From positions 1,231,420 to 1,295,419 of the forward strand of contig FJOG01000005.1 in the NCBI GenBank assembly GCA_900073065.1: a stretch of 64,000 nucleotides of DNA, given 5' to 3'. Source of the DNA: Phialocephala subalpina. Lineage: Eukaryota > Ascomycota > Leotiomycetes > Helotiales > Mollisiaceae. Position 1 is the stretch's first letter. Every line of letters begins with the position of its first letter. The notes beneath the pieces were generated by a model. That model was not told where the DNA came from. It saw nothing but the letters and a program-made list of their open reading frames with translations, and did not search any database. Position numbers and translations under genes: made by a program. This document shows positions 24,031 to 36,434 of the stretch, piece by piece.

Positions 24031-26559
24031 ATGGCAGACGATACCAGGGATACCAAGCCCGAAGCTGTTGACGCCGCGCTGGGCGAGATGAAGCTCGAGG
24101 AAGGAGGTTCACAATATGGAGATCTCGACAACACGAATGGCAAATACGAAGATTTTCCCACTCCAGACGCTGCCAAAATGTCTTGCTCTACGACACCTAC
24201 TGTGCAGAAATCAGACTCACGATCGCCCAACAAGAAGGAGAGTGCTAGCCAGACTCCCAAGTCCGAAGATGAGGAGGGTTTGGAGGTAATCCGCGGCGAC
24301 ATCATTGTTACAACTGAGCCTGGGAAAGCGCCCAAACTCCAGCGAAAATCTACACAGAAAATACGTGCACGTACACCACCACTATTCGACGAGTTGCCAG
24401 ATGCTACGGAGGAGGCTATATCGGTGTTCCAGGTCATCAAGGACTGCATTTATGGCTCTAAGTACATGGGTTCCTCCGAGCACGATGCTTTGGACTGTGA
24501 CTGCTCTGAGGAGTGGAGTGAGTATTCTTGCATCTCCAAACGGCGGTACACTGACATTGTCCTCAGGAGGTGGCATCAATCATGCGTGCGGAGAGGACTC
24601 GGACTGCATCAACCGTGCGACCAAAATGGAATGCGTCGACGGAGATTGCAACTGCGGTACAGACTGCCAAAATCAGCGCTTTCAACGAAAACAGTACGCC
24701 AACGTCTCGGTCATCAAAACTGACAAAAAGGGCTACGGTCTACGTGCAAATACGGATCTCAGTCCTGGTGATTTTATTTTCGAGTACATCGGCGAAGTCA
24801 TCAATGAGCCGACGTTTCGTCGGAGAACCATCCAGTATGACCAGGAAGGTATCAAGCATTTTTATTTTATGTCCCTCACCAAGAGTGAGTTCGTCGATGC
24901 TACGAAGAAGGGCAACCTTGGTCGATTCTGCAATCATTCTTGCAATCCCAACTGCTACGTGGACAAATGGGTCGTGGGCGAGAAGTTGCGCATGGGCATT
25001 TTTGCCGAGCGACACATCAAAGCTGGCGAGGAGCTGGTGTTCAACTACAATGTGGACCGCTATGGTGCTGACCCTCAACCCTGCTACTGCGGTGAGCATA
25101 ACTGTTCCGGATTCATCGGAGGTAAGACACAGACCGAGCGTGCAACGAAGTTATCGCATGCGACAATCGAAGCCCTTGGTATCGATGATGGCGATGGATG
25201 GGACACTGCTGTCGCTAAGAAGCCCCGCAAAAAGAAGACCGGCGAGGATGATGAAGAATACGTCAACAACGTCCAACCAAAGGGTCTTGATGAGGATGGC
25301 GTCCGAAAGGTCATGGCCACTCTCATGCAGTGCAAGGAGAAGTGGATTGCAGTCAAATTACTCAGTCGAATCCAACGTTGCGATGACGATCGTGTCCGCA
25401 ACCGAGTCGTTCAGATGCACGGCTACCAAATTCTCCGAACCACCCTGACCACCTGGAAAGACGACAACAATGTTATCCTTCAAGTCCTCGATATTCTTTA
25501 CAAATTTCCACGGCTCACTCGCAACAAAATTCAGGACTCCAAAATCGAAGCTACAGTTGAGACATTGAAGACTTCCGAGCACGAAGATGTCGCATTCGAA
25601 GCCAAGAGATTATTGGAGGACTGGGGCAAGCTCGAGGTTGCATATCGGATACCAAGAAAGAAGTTCGACCCAAGTGCAGTGTCTGTATTCGAACGTCGAA
25701 ACACAGACCGAGCTGAGGAAGTCACCAAGTCACCGACACCAGCACCTATTGTTGCTCCATCCGGTCCACGAAGTTCGATACCTCAACGAAGCGCCAATTT
25801 CATCCCATCACGACCCCCTGTCCGAAGGAATTTCAATGCTCTCCCTGCTGGATGGTTCCAGGCCATGGACCAAAATGGCAATCCATATTATTACAGCAAA
25901 TCCGGCCAGACAACATGGCACAAACCTACTCTTCCAGCAGTCGAACCTCCTCCACCGCCCAAACTCCCTCCAAAATCCGTGCAAACCGCCAGAGCCTTGC
26001 AAGATATCATCGACAGCATCACGAAACCAGATCCTAGCTCACAAACCCCCCAATCCGCACCAACAGCCGACTCTACACCCAAAGAGAAGAAGTCAACTCC
26101 CTCCGAAAAATGGCGTTCATTATCCCAAGAAAAACAGATGAAGCTTTACGAGAATACCGTAAGTCATCCCCCGTTCCTCTCCATCTCTCCATCAAAATCC
26201 CGCTGACAACATTGTTCTAGCTTTTCCCACACATCAAACACATAATGCAAAAATTCACCAAACAACTCTCCAAAGACGACCTCAAAAAATTCGCCAAAGA
26301 AGTCGGTAAAAAGCTCGTCGCCTCCGATTTCAAAAACAACCGTGTCGAAGACCCAACCAAAATCTCCGAGAAACAAGAGAAGAAAGTCAAGAAATACGTG
26401 CGGGATTATTTTGAGAAGGCTGTTGAGAAGAAGAAGGCTATTGATAAGCGGAAGAAGGAGAAGGAGGCTGCTAAACTTGCCAATGGCTCTAGTAGTAATA
26501 GTGTGCACCAAACAACTCTCCAAAGACGACCTCAAAAAATTCGCCAAAGAAGTCGGTAA
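24031..26559 (+). CDS. set2: Histone H3 lysine-36 methyltransferase Set2 (C-terminus altered by a duplication)
   Basis: Exons 24031-24517, 24567-26158 and 26221-26559 give 805 residues as read. Domain order matches Set2. An AWS Cys cluster (CDCSEEW, then [20 protein letters not shown]) is followed by SET with GYGLRA, GEVI, the NHSCNPNC cofactor/active-site motif near residue 285 and [12 protein letters not shown]. Post-SET ([13 protein letters not shown]) follows, then a mid-region TFIIS-N/LEDGF-like helical block, WW ([11 protein letters not shown]...TTWHKP, near 590) and the SRI domain that binds phosphorylated RNA polymerase II CTD. The enzyme deposits H3K36 methylation during elongation. 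The SRI exon contains a perfect 250 bp tandem duplication (26256-26755). It shifts the frame at 26506 and stops translation at 26559 after a short out-of-frame tail. Confidence 0.93.
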
Positions 26560-26755
26560 AAAGCTCGTCGCCTCCGATTTCAAAAACAACCGTGTCGAAG
26601 ACCCAACCAAAATCTCCGAGAAACAAGAGAAGAAAGTCAAGAAATACGTGCGGGATTATTTTGAGAAGGCTGTTGAGAAGAAGAAGGCTATTGATAAGCG
26701 GAAGAAGGAGAAGGAGGCTGCTAAACTTGCCAATGGCTCTAGTAGTAATAGTGTG
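26256..26755 (+). repeat. Perfect tandem duplication, 2 x 250 bp, inside the set2 SRI exon
   Basis: Copy 1 (26256-26505) and copy 2 (26506-26755) appear identical base for base, beginning CACCAAACAACTCTCC and ending AGTAATAGTGTG. The unit is not a multiple of three (83 codons plus one base). Reading copy 1 in the SRI frame therefore throws copy 2 out of frame. Complete identity means a very recent event or an assembly artefact. Confidence 0.95.
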
Positions 26756-27057
26756 CTGATAGTCCTATACCGCTTGGTGAGAATGAAAGCATGGATATGG
26801 AGGGAGTAGTGAAGGAAGAAACAGAGGAAGAGAAAGAACTTCGTCGTCAAGAGGAAGACCTCATGCGTGAAAACGAAGAGGCGATGAAGATGGATATGGA
26901 TGGGTCTCTCAAGTCTCAGGAGGAGAAAGCTAATCATAAGGGGATCAGCACCGCTTCAAATCCAATTTCTGGCTCGATACCTGAAAGAACGAACGGGAAT
27001 GGAACGAAGACAGACGGCGTCGAGCGGCATATGGCCCCAAAGCGACTCAGACGATGA
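26756..27057 (+). other. Detached C-terminal tail of Set2 (open frame)
   Basis: Directly after the duplication a frame reads ADSPIPLGENES, then a long Glu/Lys/Arg-rich acidic tail (EETEEEKELRRQEEDLMREN). It ends KRLRR and a stop at 27057, which is what a Set2 C-terminus usually looks like. It is in the same frame as SRI copy 1 (26245-26505) but not as copy 2. One extra base at the 26755/26756 junction would reconnect it with copy 2. Probably this was the ancestral end of set2. Confidence 0.6.
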
Positions 27058-27860
27058 CAAGGGCGTATGTAATGTCGGCGGCTGGGACTTTTGCTCACTT
27101 TTCGCTCGATCACCTTTCGCTCACTCGCTCCCTCCCCTACTTTTCGCCCATGTTTCATCCATTCCTCACCTCTCACGCATCAATCGAGCGAGCAAACAAA
27201 CGAGAGAAAAGCGATTTAGGCAGCAGGCCGACGGATGTGGATGGGGAGGATAACATGTATCTCTGTACTTCTCATGTATCATACCTACAAAACATCAACA
27301 TCTTTGGCGTTTCCTGGCGGGTTTTTACATTTACGTTTGCTTTTATTCTAGCAAGCAAGCATCAAAGGAACGGAAGGAAGGATTGAGAAGGGGATGCGTG
27401 ATTTGTGCTGGCTTTGCGATTTGCATTGCTTTGATAGTTGATGGATGGTGAGGGAAGGGAATGAGATGAGATGTCCTGGGTGGGAGGGACATTGGGCGAC
27501 GGGGGGAGTGGAGAGAAAGATGAATATTAATGCAAATGCGATGAACTCAATCCAAAGTCATCATAATAATTGAAGCATTGTGAATATCAAGTCGTCACGA
27601 CATCTGGGACAATATGGCCTTGAAAATCATCGATTGATAACTCGCTGAAAAGACATTAACAACTCGCAGAATAAATAGCCCTGATGTATGGGCAAAGTAA
27701 TGACCTAACCCCGATTTCGTGTTCAAATCCTATAGAAAGCAGTAAAGCAGATGGCCTTTTATCCCATAATCTCGCTCAAATAGCAAGCTCGCATTTCATC
27801 TCAAGTCATCCAGCCTCAGGTTTCACACCCCTGCCACCAGGCTTCGCATATCTGCTCAGC
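27058..27860. other. Intergenic between convergent genes
   Basis: 3' flanks of set2 (+) and the GABA aminotransferase (-). I see nothing else in it. Confidence 0.4.
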
Positions 27861-29420
27861 TTACGACTTAACAATCTTCTCCATAGCATCAAGCAAAATA
27901 TCCGCATGATGCTTCTGGAAGATCAACATCGGCCTCAATCTCACAGCCCTCTCACCCGAACCACCAATATTAACACCCACACTTTTCGCCTTCTTCAAGA
28001 ACTCATCTCGTCTTGGAGAATCAAACGCAATAAAAGTACCCTGTCCCTTTCCTCTTAAGTTCTGGAACTCGCCTGGGTATTTCTGAGCTAACTTCTCAAT
28101 CTCTCCGTACAAGTAAGCCCCAGTCTTAGCAGTGTGGTTCACCAAATCGAGACGCTCGATTTCTTGGATAATGGCACGGAACAAGATGGCCCGAGCTGGG
28201 TCTCCCATCCAGGTGTTGAATTGACGGTAAGGCTTATTTGGTCTCAACTCTGGGTTTCCGAAATAATAACCAGCGGTCTGAGCTTTCTTCGAGAAAGTAA
28301 CCATGTCAGGAGGAGTCTCCAATCCCCAATGTTCATGTGCCCAGAATTTTCCAGTAGCGCCAACTCCGGTCTGCACTTCGTCGACGATCATGAGGACGTT
28401 GTGTTTCTTGGTGAGTTCACGGAGACCGCGGAAGAAGGCCGGGGAGGCGTGGTTGTCGCCTCCTTCGGACTGGATGGGTTCGATGACTACGGCGCAGGGT
28501 GGGAGGTGGTGTGTTGTGATGAGGCGTTCGACGTCTGCAAGTGCCTCTGCTTCGGCTTTCTTGTTCTCCTCGACGTAGTCTTCGAGTGGATATTTGAGGA
28601 GGGGGAAAGTGGCTTGTGGCCAGTCGAAAGCAGGGATGTCGAGCTTATGGATGGGCTTGGAGCGAGTGGTGGACAGGGAGCCGAAGAGACGGCCGTGAAA
28701 GGCCGTCTTGAAGGAGAGGATGGAGAGTTGTGGTGCTCCTGGTGCTTGGTTCAGCATGCTGGACGTGATGTCTTCTTCGGAAAATTCGACGTGGGCTCCT
28801 CCTCGCTCGTGTTGACGGCGCCACATGAATGCTGCCTTGTATGCGGTTTCGTTGGCGTCTGAACCTGCCATGGCAGTGAAGACTTGATCGAGACCCTTGG
28901 GTGCGACGGTCAGGATGCCGGTCTTGAGGATGTCGGCCCAGTCGTGGGAGGGGAAGTTTCCGAGTGCAGGACGGTTGATGATTGCGGAGGCCATTTGTTC
29001 AGTCAAGGCGGCTTTGTGAAGGGCGGGGTTGCTGTATCCAACTGGGATGGAGGCAATCTGTGCATAGCTACTCAATTAGCTTTGGCAGATACACAAGACC
29101 TGCAGAACTTACACATCCAACAGCACATTTCCATCTGGGTCGGCAATGTAGTTTCCGAAGCTCTTCTGGTAGTTGGCAAGCATGTTCAAGCTCCTGGTGT
29201 CGAAAACCTTGTCCAATTCTGCAATTGCTTTTTGACTTTCGGGGCCAGGAATGGCAGTCTTGATGATAGGTCCAGCTGGCTCATCTGGGAAGAATGGCTG
29301 CTCGCCCGATGGCTCAGAGGTCTTGACAGCTGCTGCCGCCGAAGCATATTGTCGTTGAGCTCGGAAGGCGGCGCGGGTGGCGATTGGACGCAAACGCGCC
29401 GCAGCACGAAGAGAAGCCAT
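27861..29420 (-). CDS. gatA: 4-aminobutyrate (GABA) aminotransferase, mitochondrial
   Basis: Exons 29420-29113 and 29067-27861 give 504 residues; the 45 bp intron has GTAAGT and GAGTAG ends. The first 30 residues are rich in Arg and Ala without acidic residues, as in a mitochondrial targeting peptide. Class-III aminotransferase features follow: NYQKSFGNYIADPDGN, the GSDANETAYKAA substrate/PLP region, IEPIQSEGGDNHASPAFF, the cofactor Asp in MIVDEVQTGVGATG, the PLP Schiff-base Lys in TFSKKAQTAGYY (near residue 360), and the GDPARA block. It transfers the amino group of GABA to 2-oxoglutarate, giving succinate semialdehyde, in the GABA shunt; the yeast equivalent is UGA1. Length and motifs look intact. 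Confidence 0.95.
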
Positions 29421-32400
29421 TATGAGAGTAATGAGAGGATGAGGAGATCGAGAGAAACTGAGAAGATGTGAGCAGAGTTTTATTTTGTACCTGACGCTGG
29501 AGAGTGGGGTAAGGCGGTCCAAACGGGGATATCTTATCAGGACGTTGGAATCTGTTAGTACAAGGATCATGAAGCTTAAAACGTACCTGGAATTGGCAAT
29601 TGGGAATGTCCAGATGAAGCTGAAGTCGTACCAGTGTTGACTCTCAACCTCAAGGACTCCTCTGAATTATTAGAGAAAAGAATGAAGGTCGGATCGTGCG
29701 GTGAAAGGGTAAGAAAAGATCATTTATCGCTTTTGCATAGAGGGGAAGTCAGCCACTCCTCGTCATGCTAGTATTGCCAAGGGAGGGACATTGCAGGGGT
29801 AGTTAGATGAGCTATGCTCAATTTGACAGGTCCAGCCAGCAAAGGGCCAAGCCACAACCGACAGAAGCCGATGTCGCCTCTGGGGCTTGACGCTCAGTTT
29901 AAATCGTGTTGAGAGGCCGGGTTTGTTGCTTCAGCGTCATTCCTATCTTGCTTTTTGGATTTATATAATCTCCAGCTCAACCTTTTGTTGTCAACTTTTG
30001 GGTGCTGTCATTTGCGTCCAAAGTTCTGCACTTTCGAATACGAAAACTTGATCCTCGACGTGCGATTTAGTAAGCCGCAGAGTATTCGAGGAAGGCGTGA
30101 TAGAACCCGTAGATTAATGCCCGAAAGCACTTGCAATTGCAAACAGGTAAAGCTTCATTTCTCAGCTCAAGCTCACGGATATCAATCTCTCAGCCATGTT
30201 GGTGAATGCAGAACCTCATGGTCAGAGGCTAGGTGTGAGTTCAAAATGTTCATCAACCGTATTTGCCGTTAGGAGATGAACGAAGTTTGGCAAGAACAAT
30301 TCCATTTTCAAAGAGACTAGAGAGTGAGTTAATGCAAATAAGAGGCAAGGTTTCTCATGTGCACAAGTTCACAGCAGGACATCAGTTCTAAGGGGAGTAT
30401 ATAAAGTCGGCTTGACCTACACTTCTAGGAAGGACAGTAACCCAAGTAGGACCCTACAAGTAAAGTCAACGATATGTTGCTGCCCCTGAGGACTTGGCAA
30501 AATATGGCGAGTCCTTATTTGGCATGGTACAAGTATTTCTTGGAAATTGCGATACTTGAACTTTACCGCGAGGTTTCATTGCCATTATTCAGTTGCTGTC
30601 GTTTCTGCAGGGGATTCTATATATTCAGTACGCCATTTAAGATTGTCGCCCGATCCTCTCCCTCCCGAATTCCTCCCATCGTTGTCGAGAACAGAGGTGT
30701 GAGCTATCAAGTTCAAGGTCAGCGTGGGGTCAGAATCAACCCTCGAGATACTTCTTATGGTCTTGCAGCATCCTGATGGGAAGGCATTCCATTTTTGCGT
30801 TGTGGCCGAAGTCTCTCTTATATAACTCACGGATCTGCGAATTCATGTCTCTCTAAGACTCTGATTGTGAAGCGAATATCTGGAGGTGAATTTGATTAAA
30901 TTTCGCTTTTTAGTAAGCAGGCCCCCATGCGCAAACAATCCTCAGGCTGCCCAAATATTTATAATATATCTTTCCGAGTCCATATAGTTCCCACCAGATC
31001 AAGGATCGAAGGAGTCAATGATGAGATCATGGCCACTGCGTCCGATTGCTCCGGGTGCCGAATCCTGCTAGTATCGAGATGAACCCCGCACCCTTTTTTC
31101 CCTTCCTCCAATTCAAGTTTAGGTCACCTCCCAGTTGGTCTGGCTTACCTCGGAGAGATGAGGTCTTGCTATCAGAATATCTCTTGTTGTCAATGTATGT
31201 CTCATTTTACTTATGACCCCAGCGTTGAATTCTTCGAAATTCCTCTGCAAATCACATTTTACTTGCAAGTGAGTCGCTCACAAACCATCATCGCATTCCA
31301 TGATGCAGTAGTCTTCATTCAGCCTCGAACCTAAAGCCGTTTACAAATATTCGAGGATCGAGACCCAGGGAATGACCACGTTTAAGCGCAGGTTGAAAAA
31401 GGCAGGGGCAGGCTGCTTTGAAAGCCGATCAAGATCCGATTGAACACACGCGAACTCAAGCTTGAAACATGTAGTGTATTCTGAAGGTAACAAATGCAGT
31501 TCATCAAGAGTTCATGCTATTCATATTGTTGTCATGTCTCTTTCAAGACCAAGATTGTTGTCATCCCTAGGGTGAGGCGGAACAACCTGGCACTGCGGAT
31601 GCAAACTTGGTTGGGGATCAGTGGCAAGGACATCCATCAAGGCATCCTCCCACAGCTAGTGTAACACTAATGACTGAAAGCCGTCCCTTCACATTGACAA
31701 ACCCTCTGAATATCCAACTCCTTGCTCTCGAGCTGTATTGGACAGAGAAAGGATGTGGGCATGGTCAAGCATTTATACCCTAGATGGTGAAGCTTCTTTG
31801 AGAATTGATGAGTCACGGTACTTTGGAAAATCTTTGTTTTTGATTCCGTGAATAAGTATGAGAAGGAGGTTGAATTAGGCGGCAGCCTTCAAATTGGATC
31901 CCTCACTGCCTAGGGATTATCCCTGCACCTGGTGCTTTCAGGTCACTTGCTGTCTTCCCAACTAGGTTTATAAACCCCTCTCTCCTCTTTGTGCCTTTTA
32001 CCAAGAAATAAGTCTCAGAACCAAACACAACTAGTGGGTTGAGGATAGTTTAGAGACGGACTCGCGATCCGATATTTCCGGGTTTGGAATGTCGAAGTGG
32101 TTGAGAGAGGGGGGCTTTGCTCTGTGAAAGGGTGGTATGGTTCATTATCTTTGATGCTTGATAGTCTGCCATGTGTGGCAGTGGAATGGTAATGAACATG
32201 GCGCTTGACAGCAAGAGGCATTGAATATCTTTCCAACAAGGAAGAAGAGGAAGGGCAGAAGAGTTGAAAGAGAAAGCCTGAAGACGGCGATTCAACTGGG
32301 AAATTTGTATCTCACAAGATTGAAGCTGCCTACCTTCGAGGAGTGAGGAGAATGGGATCTGTTGTCGGGAGTTTGAGAAGTGCAGTGGAGCGCGCTTATA

Positions 32401-33252
32401 TACTCTGGCGGACCAGCGCGGAAAGGCGGCATCAGAGTCTCGAATCGCGGAATGTTCGCTCACTCTTGCGCCCATGATATCAAAGGATGCTCAAAATTAG
32501 GAAAGAAAGCTCATATGTAACGGTTGGTGGGTGAGTCTTTGTTCACCTTTCTAGGCATGGCATCAAAAGAACCTTGGAATGAGTAAGAGAAAGCCCGAGT
32601 CACCGTCGCTTGGTAAATGTTCGTTCACTTTCTCGTTTCTGGACTACAGAATAGATAGCAGAAGGTATGAATTCAAGCACCAAATCAAACAACCCTCATC
32701 ATTAACTGTTCAGCACCCCCTCACTCGAGTTTTCCCTGGAACCGGAGCTTCTACAACCCCCTATAAATATTTGGCTCAACCTCGGCAATAGGCCCATTTG
32801 TCTCCTTGCTTGGTGACGGATGCTGATGCAGTGACGTTTCAACGCCCATAGCATGAGCTGATAAGTTGCCTTGCGTTAAAGCTGAAGCTGGGGAAAGGTG
32901 TAGCTTCGATTTGGATGCTCATCGAGGTTTTGTTGTCATGTACTGACTGCTGTCACCCTCTAAATCGAGTCCTCGCTGCATACCTTGAGGTTCCTCGATC
33001 GAGATGACTGGATAAAGAGGAATTTTGCCCCTCTTTCCCAATCATGAACCACTCAGAATCATAACAGGAGACGCACTACCGAGCCTCGGAGTCGTGTGAT
33101 ATCCAGGTTCTCTTTCATCGAAATGATTTTAGTGCTGTACTTGCATTTCGACTCATTTTTTTGCATTTGGAGGACAAGCACTAGACATCATATATTACTT
33201 TTATCATTCACTATGCTAGGAGTCTCCACCCGTCTTCCCATGGACACCCAAA
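29421..33252. other. Long region without a supported gene
   Basis: 3.8 kb upstream of the GABA aminotransferase and downstream of the beta-galactosidase. Only short open frames without recognisable domains were seen. Several AT-rich, TATA-like stretches (near 30390, 31960 and 32760) resemble promoters, but no gene follows them convincingly. I see no RNA gene or clear transposon. Confidence 0.4.
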
Positions 33253-36200
33253 TCAAGCATACTGTAATCTACTGGTATCGTACCCAGGCTGCAAGTAGCT
33301 CCAGTCCTGATTGAATGCGAAGTCTGTCTGATAAGTGCCTAGATCACACAGTCAATGTACTTCACGAAGAAAGAATGCCCCTGAGAAGAGATGACACTCA
33401 CCATAGCTGATCAGATTGATCCCATTAAGCTTCGCCCCGGCGTCCGTCATGGCCCAAATACTGACCGCCAAAGTATTCTCCCCTCTATTATTGATCACCC
33501 CAGGTGGAACCGGGAATCGAGTCTGCGGTCCGATGTGAGGTACGAACTTTCCATACTGATATCCATTGATCCAAAACATCGCTCTCGCTATCGTTCCGGC
33601 AGGAGCGCTGAGCTCAAGGCCGAGTGGGACGTCGAGATCAGAATCGATGTTGAGATGGAAGGTGGTAGTGTACATGCGAATGCCAGAGGAGTTGAGTCCG
33701 ACGAGAGGAGAGGAGCGGTCGAAAATGGGAGAAGAGGGCGTGAAGCCTGGCAGTGGCCACCCAAGACGCTCGCCGAAGAGTCCGCCTTCATTCATGGGTC
33801 CGCGGACAGCATCGATGTTGGAGGATCCACCTGCGTTACCTTGAATCTTCCAGGTTTTAAATCCAGTGCTCTTCGTTGTGGTTGAGCCATTGGATGAGAT
33901 GAGCTGTGCGCCTAGGATACCGCGGGGATTCTCCACTCCTTTCGCGGTCGAGGTCTCGTCGTGTCCATGATAGTCGACTACGACCGTCACGAGATTGTTT
34001 GTAGCTTTTAGAGCTGATGATGGTAGGGAGAGAAGAGCAGTGGTGGTTGTGAGAGAGGCGTTCCCGATGTTACCGCCAACGAGAGCACCATTCAACCATG
34101 CTGTCCAACCGAATGCAAGACCACCGGATGCAGAGATGTTGAGTGCGGTGTAGCTTCCATCGAAATACCCTCGGTAGACCTTGGCTCCAGTGTAGTACCC
34201 ATAATCACTCGAAAATAGGACGGGTAGCGTATAGGGAGCCACGGGACTCAGCGTAGTGGTTTTGTTGCAGACTGTCCATTTCGAGTCATCATATGTGGTA
34301 AGCTTCTCCGGCAGGGAATCAGCAGAGCGCCAATTATCCAACGTTGGAAGAGAGATCGTTCGATTTTCGTTCCCTGGTATCTGTGCGACGATAGAGCCAT
34401 ACGGTGTCGCAGTAGCAGCTAGACGTAGCCCGTTCCAATCAATTGTTTGAATATTGTTGTTTCCTGCATACACCTCGATGGTTGTGGCGTTGTCGTTGTC
34501 CCCGGAAACGTGCACAACTCCATGTGAAATGGAGGCGCTTCGAACAAGGTAAGGACCGAGGACGAAGATTTGCTCGTCGGGCTTGACCTCTGGATTTGTC
34601 GTTGTTGCTGGTGCCCAGAATTTCCATGCCGTCTGTAGCTCAAGCAAATAGATTAAGACATCATTGAACTGTATAACCGTTTGACCGGAGCCTTGGGTGT
34701 AGATGAATGTCGTCGTGCTGCTAGATGAAGTTGCGGTGTACGTTGTTGGACCGAAGGAGGTGTGTGAAGCATTGGAAGGGGTATTTTTGAGAGCAAATTG
34801 CCCAACTTGTCCTTCTTCCAGGTAGAGAGCAATCACATCGACACCTCCGAAACTGCCCCATGTGAGGATATCTGCACTGGAGTAAAGAAGAGTCTGTTTG
34901 CCAAAGGCGTAGTCCGTGACAAGAATCTTACTTTGTCGTCCATTTAAGTTGATGTTAGGAACAGTGATGTTGCCTTCCGATGTGTTGAGGTAAGCTGAAA
35001 ATGTAGTTGAAGCTCGAGAACTGGAAGTCGCCTGCTGGACGGTGTAGAATCCGGCGCTGGTATCAGGGTTTCGAATTTCCCATGTCCATATGCTCGAGGT
35101 TGAAACACTCCACCCAGTCCCGTTGCCAACCATATACGTCTTGAGCAGGTCAGCTGAATTTCGGACGAAAAGTGCAATCAGTTTCGTCTGGTAGAATTTG
35201 GTCTGAATCTGTCTGGTCTCTCGCAGAGGGGCGGAATAATCGTATGAGGTATAGACAACAGGAGCAGCAGCTTCTTCGCGTTAGCAGAGAACTCACTCTG
35301 AGAAATTACTACCCACAGTGACCCCAGTTCGTCCCTCCCCATGCCATATACAGACTTAACAGCGTCGTTCTCTGTCCAATGTTGTTCTTGTAGTAAACAT
35401 CGGCAAATGCGGGGTCGTGCTCCGCCAAACAAGAATCATAGAAATTTCCGCCCCACGGCGTGAAGTATCCTCCTTCGAATTCAGGGAAGTAGTTGGGTTG
35501 AGTGTAGGAGTAATTCGCAAACCACTGATAGTAGTTCCGAACCAAGTTGAATCCGCTGTTGACATTCGTGCAAGAAAGTCCACCTGGGTAGCTGTCGAGT
35601 CCATAGACATTAACAGCACCACCAACATTCTCATAGTCTGTACTCCAAGACTGGGACCGTTCCCCCTTTTCATTGTGCGAGAATGGGACAGTAATTCCCG
35701 CGGCTCGGAATGCAGCCTCGATTTGTTCCATGTATATGACCAGCGTGTTCGTCGCAACGTGTGTGGTTTCTTGAAGCTCGTTCTCGATCTGATTCAGGAT
35801 GACAGGTCCGCCTTTTGTGACTTCATTCGCGGCAATGATTTCGCCGATTTGTGTGATCCATGGTAGCCATGCTTCGTGGTATGTAGCATCACTTGTTCTC
35901 AGACTTCCAAGACTGCCATCTGATCCCCAAAGAGCAAAACCGCCTCCATTTGTCTCAGCATTGCAGTATGGCCCCGCACGAGCAATGACCCAGAGTCCTG
36001 CTTGTTTCGCATAATCGAGGACTCGTTGTACATTCTTTCCGGAGGTTTCGAAATCATATACGCCTTTCGAGGGGGAATGGTAAGACCAGAAGAAATAGAT
36101 ACTATTTTTATTAGTTTTCGTCCCAACTTTGTTATGGTCTGCTAATACCATACCTGATAGCATTGAATCCATTTGCTCTGAATTTATGGAAGATGTCAAG

Positions 36201-36434
36201 CCACATCTCAGGCACAGGCATGCGCTGGTAGTGAAACTCTCCGGAGCTTCCATCGTCAGCACAATCCACTCCATGAGCAATTTCTGCCACTCACAATATG
36301 AACACCCGACTGCCATTGACCGACAAACTGTACGGATCCCATGTTACTGCTGTCGTCAAACCATCATCCGTCGCATTGCTAGACGTCCATAGCAGGGCGC
36401 TCAATGCCACAGTAAGAAGCCTGAAGAACCGCAT
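33253..36434 (-). CDS. Secreted beta-galactosidase, glycoside hydrolase family 35
   Basis: Exons 36434-36295, 36246-36154, 36101-35317, 35270-33402 and 33338-33253 give 990 residues with exact frame closure. The N-terminus ([16 protein letters not shown]) is a signal peptide. The GH35 TIM barrel starts VTWDPYSL...[19 protein letters not shown]. The acid/base Glu is in [13 protein letters not shown] (near residue 180) and the nucleophile Glu in [15 protein letters not shown] (near 287). WGGTNWGH and [10 protein letters not shown] follow, then the large beta-rich C-terminal domains. The fourth intron (35271-35316) was placed to keep the one-residue spacer in GH(S)[11 protein letters not shown]. 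It removes terminal beta-galactosyl residues from oligosaccharides or plant cell-wall glycans outside the cell. Many N-glycosylation sequons fit secretion. Confidence 0.95.

Noticed and set aside
24570..25448. 292-codon plus-strand ORF
   Set aside because: Alternate frame of the set2 SET-domain exon; the true frame has all Set2 motifs.
28134..28862. 242-codon plus-strand ORF
   Set aside because: Antisense shadow of the GABA aminotransferase exon.
29955..30830. Two overlapping ORFs of about 100 codons in the 29-33 kb gap
   Set aside because: No family resemblance, no intron signals that extend them; treated as chance.
32050..32475. 141-codon minus-strand ORF
   Set aside because: No recognisable domain; upstream sequence looks like a promoter, but support is too weak to call a gene.
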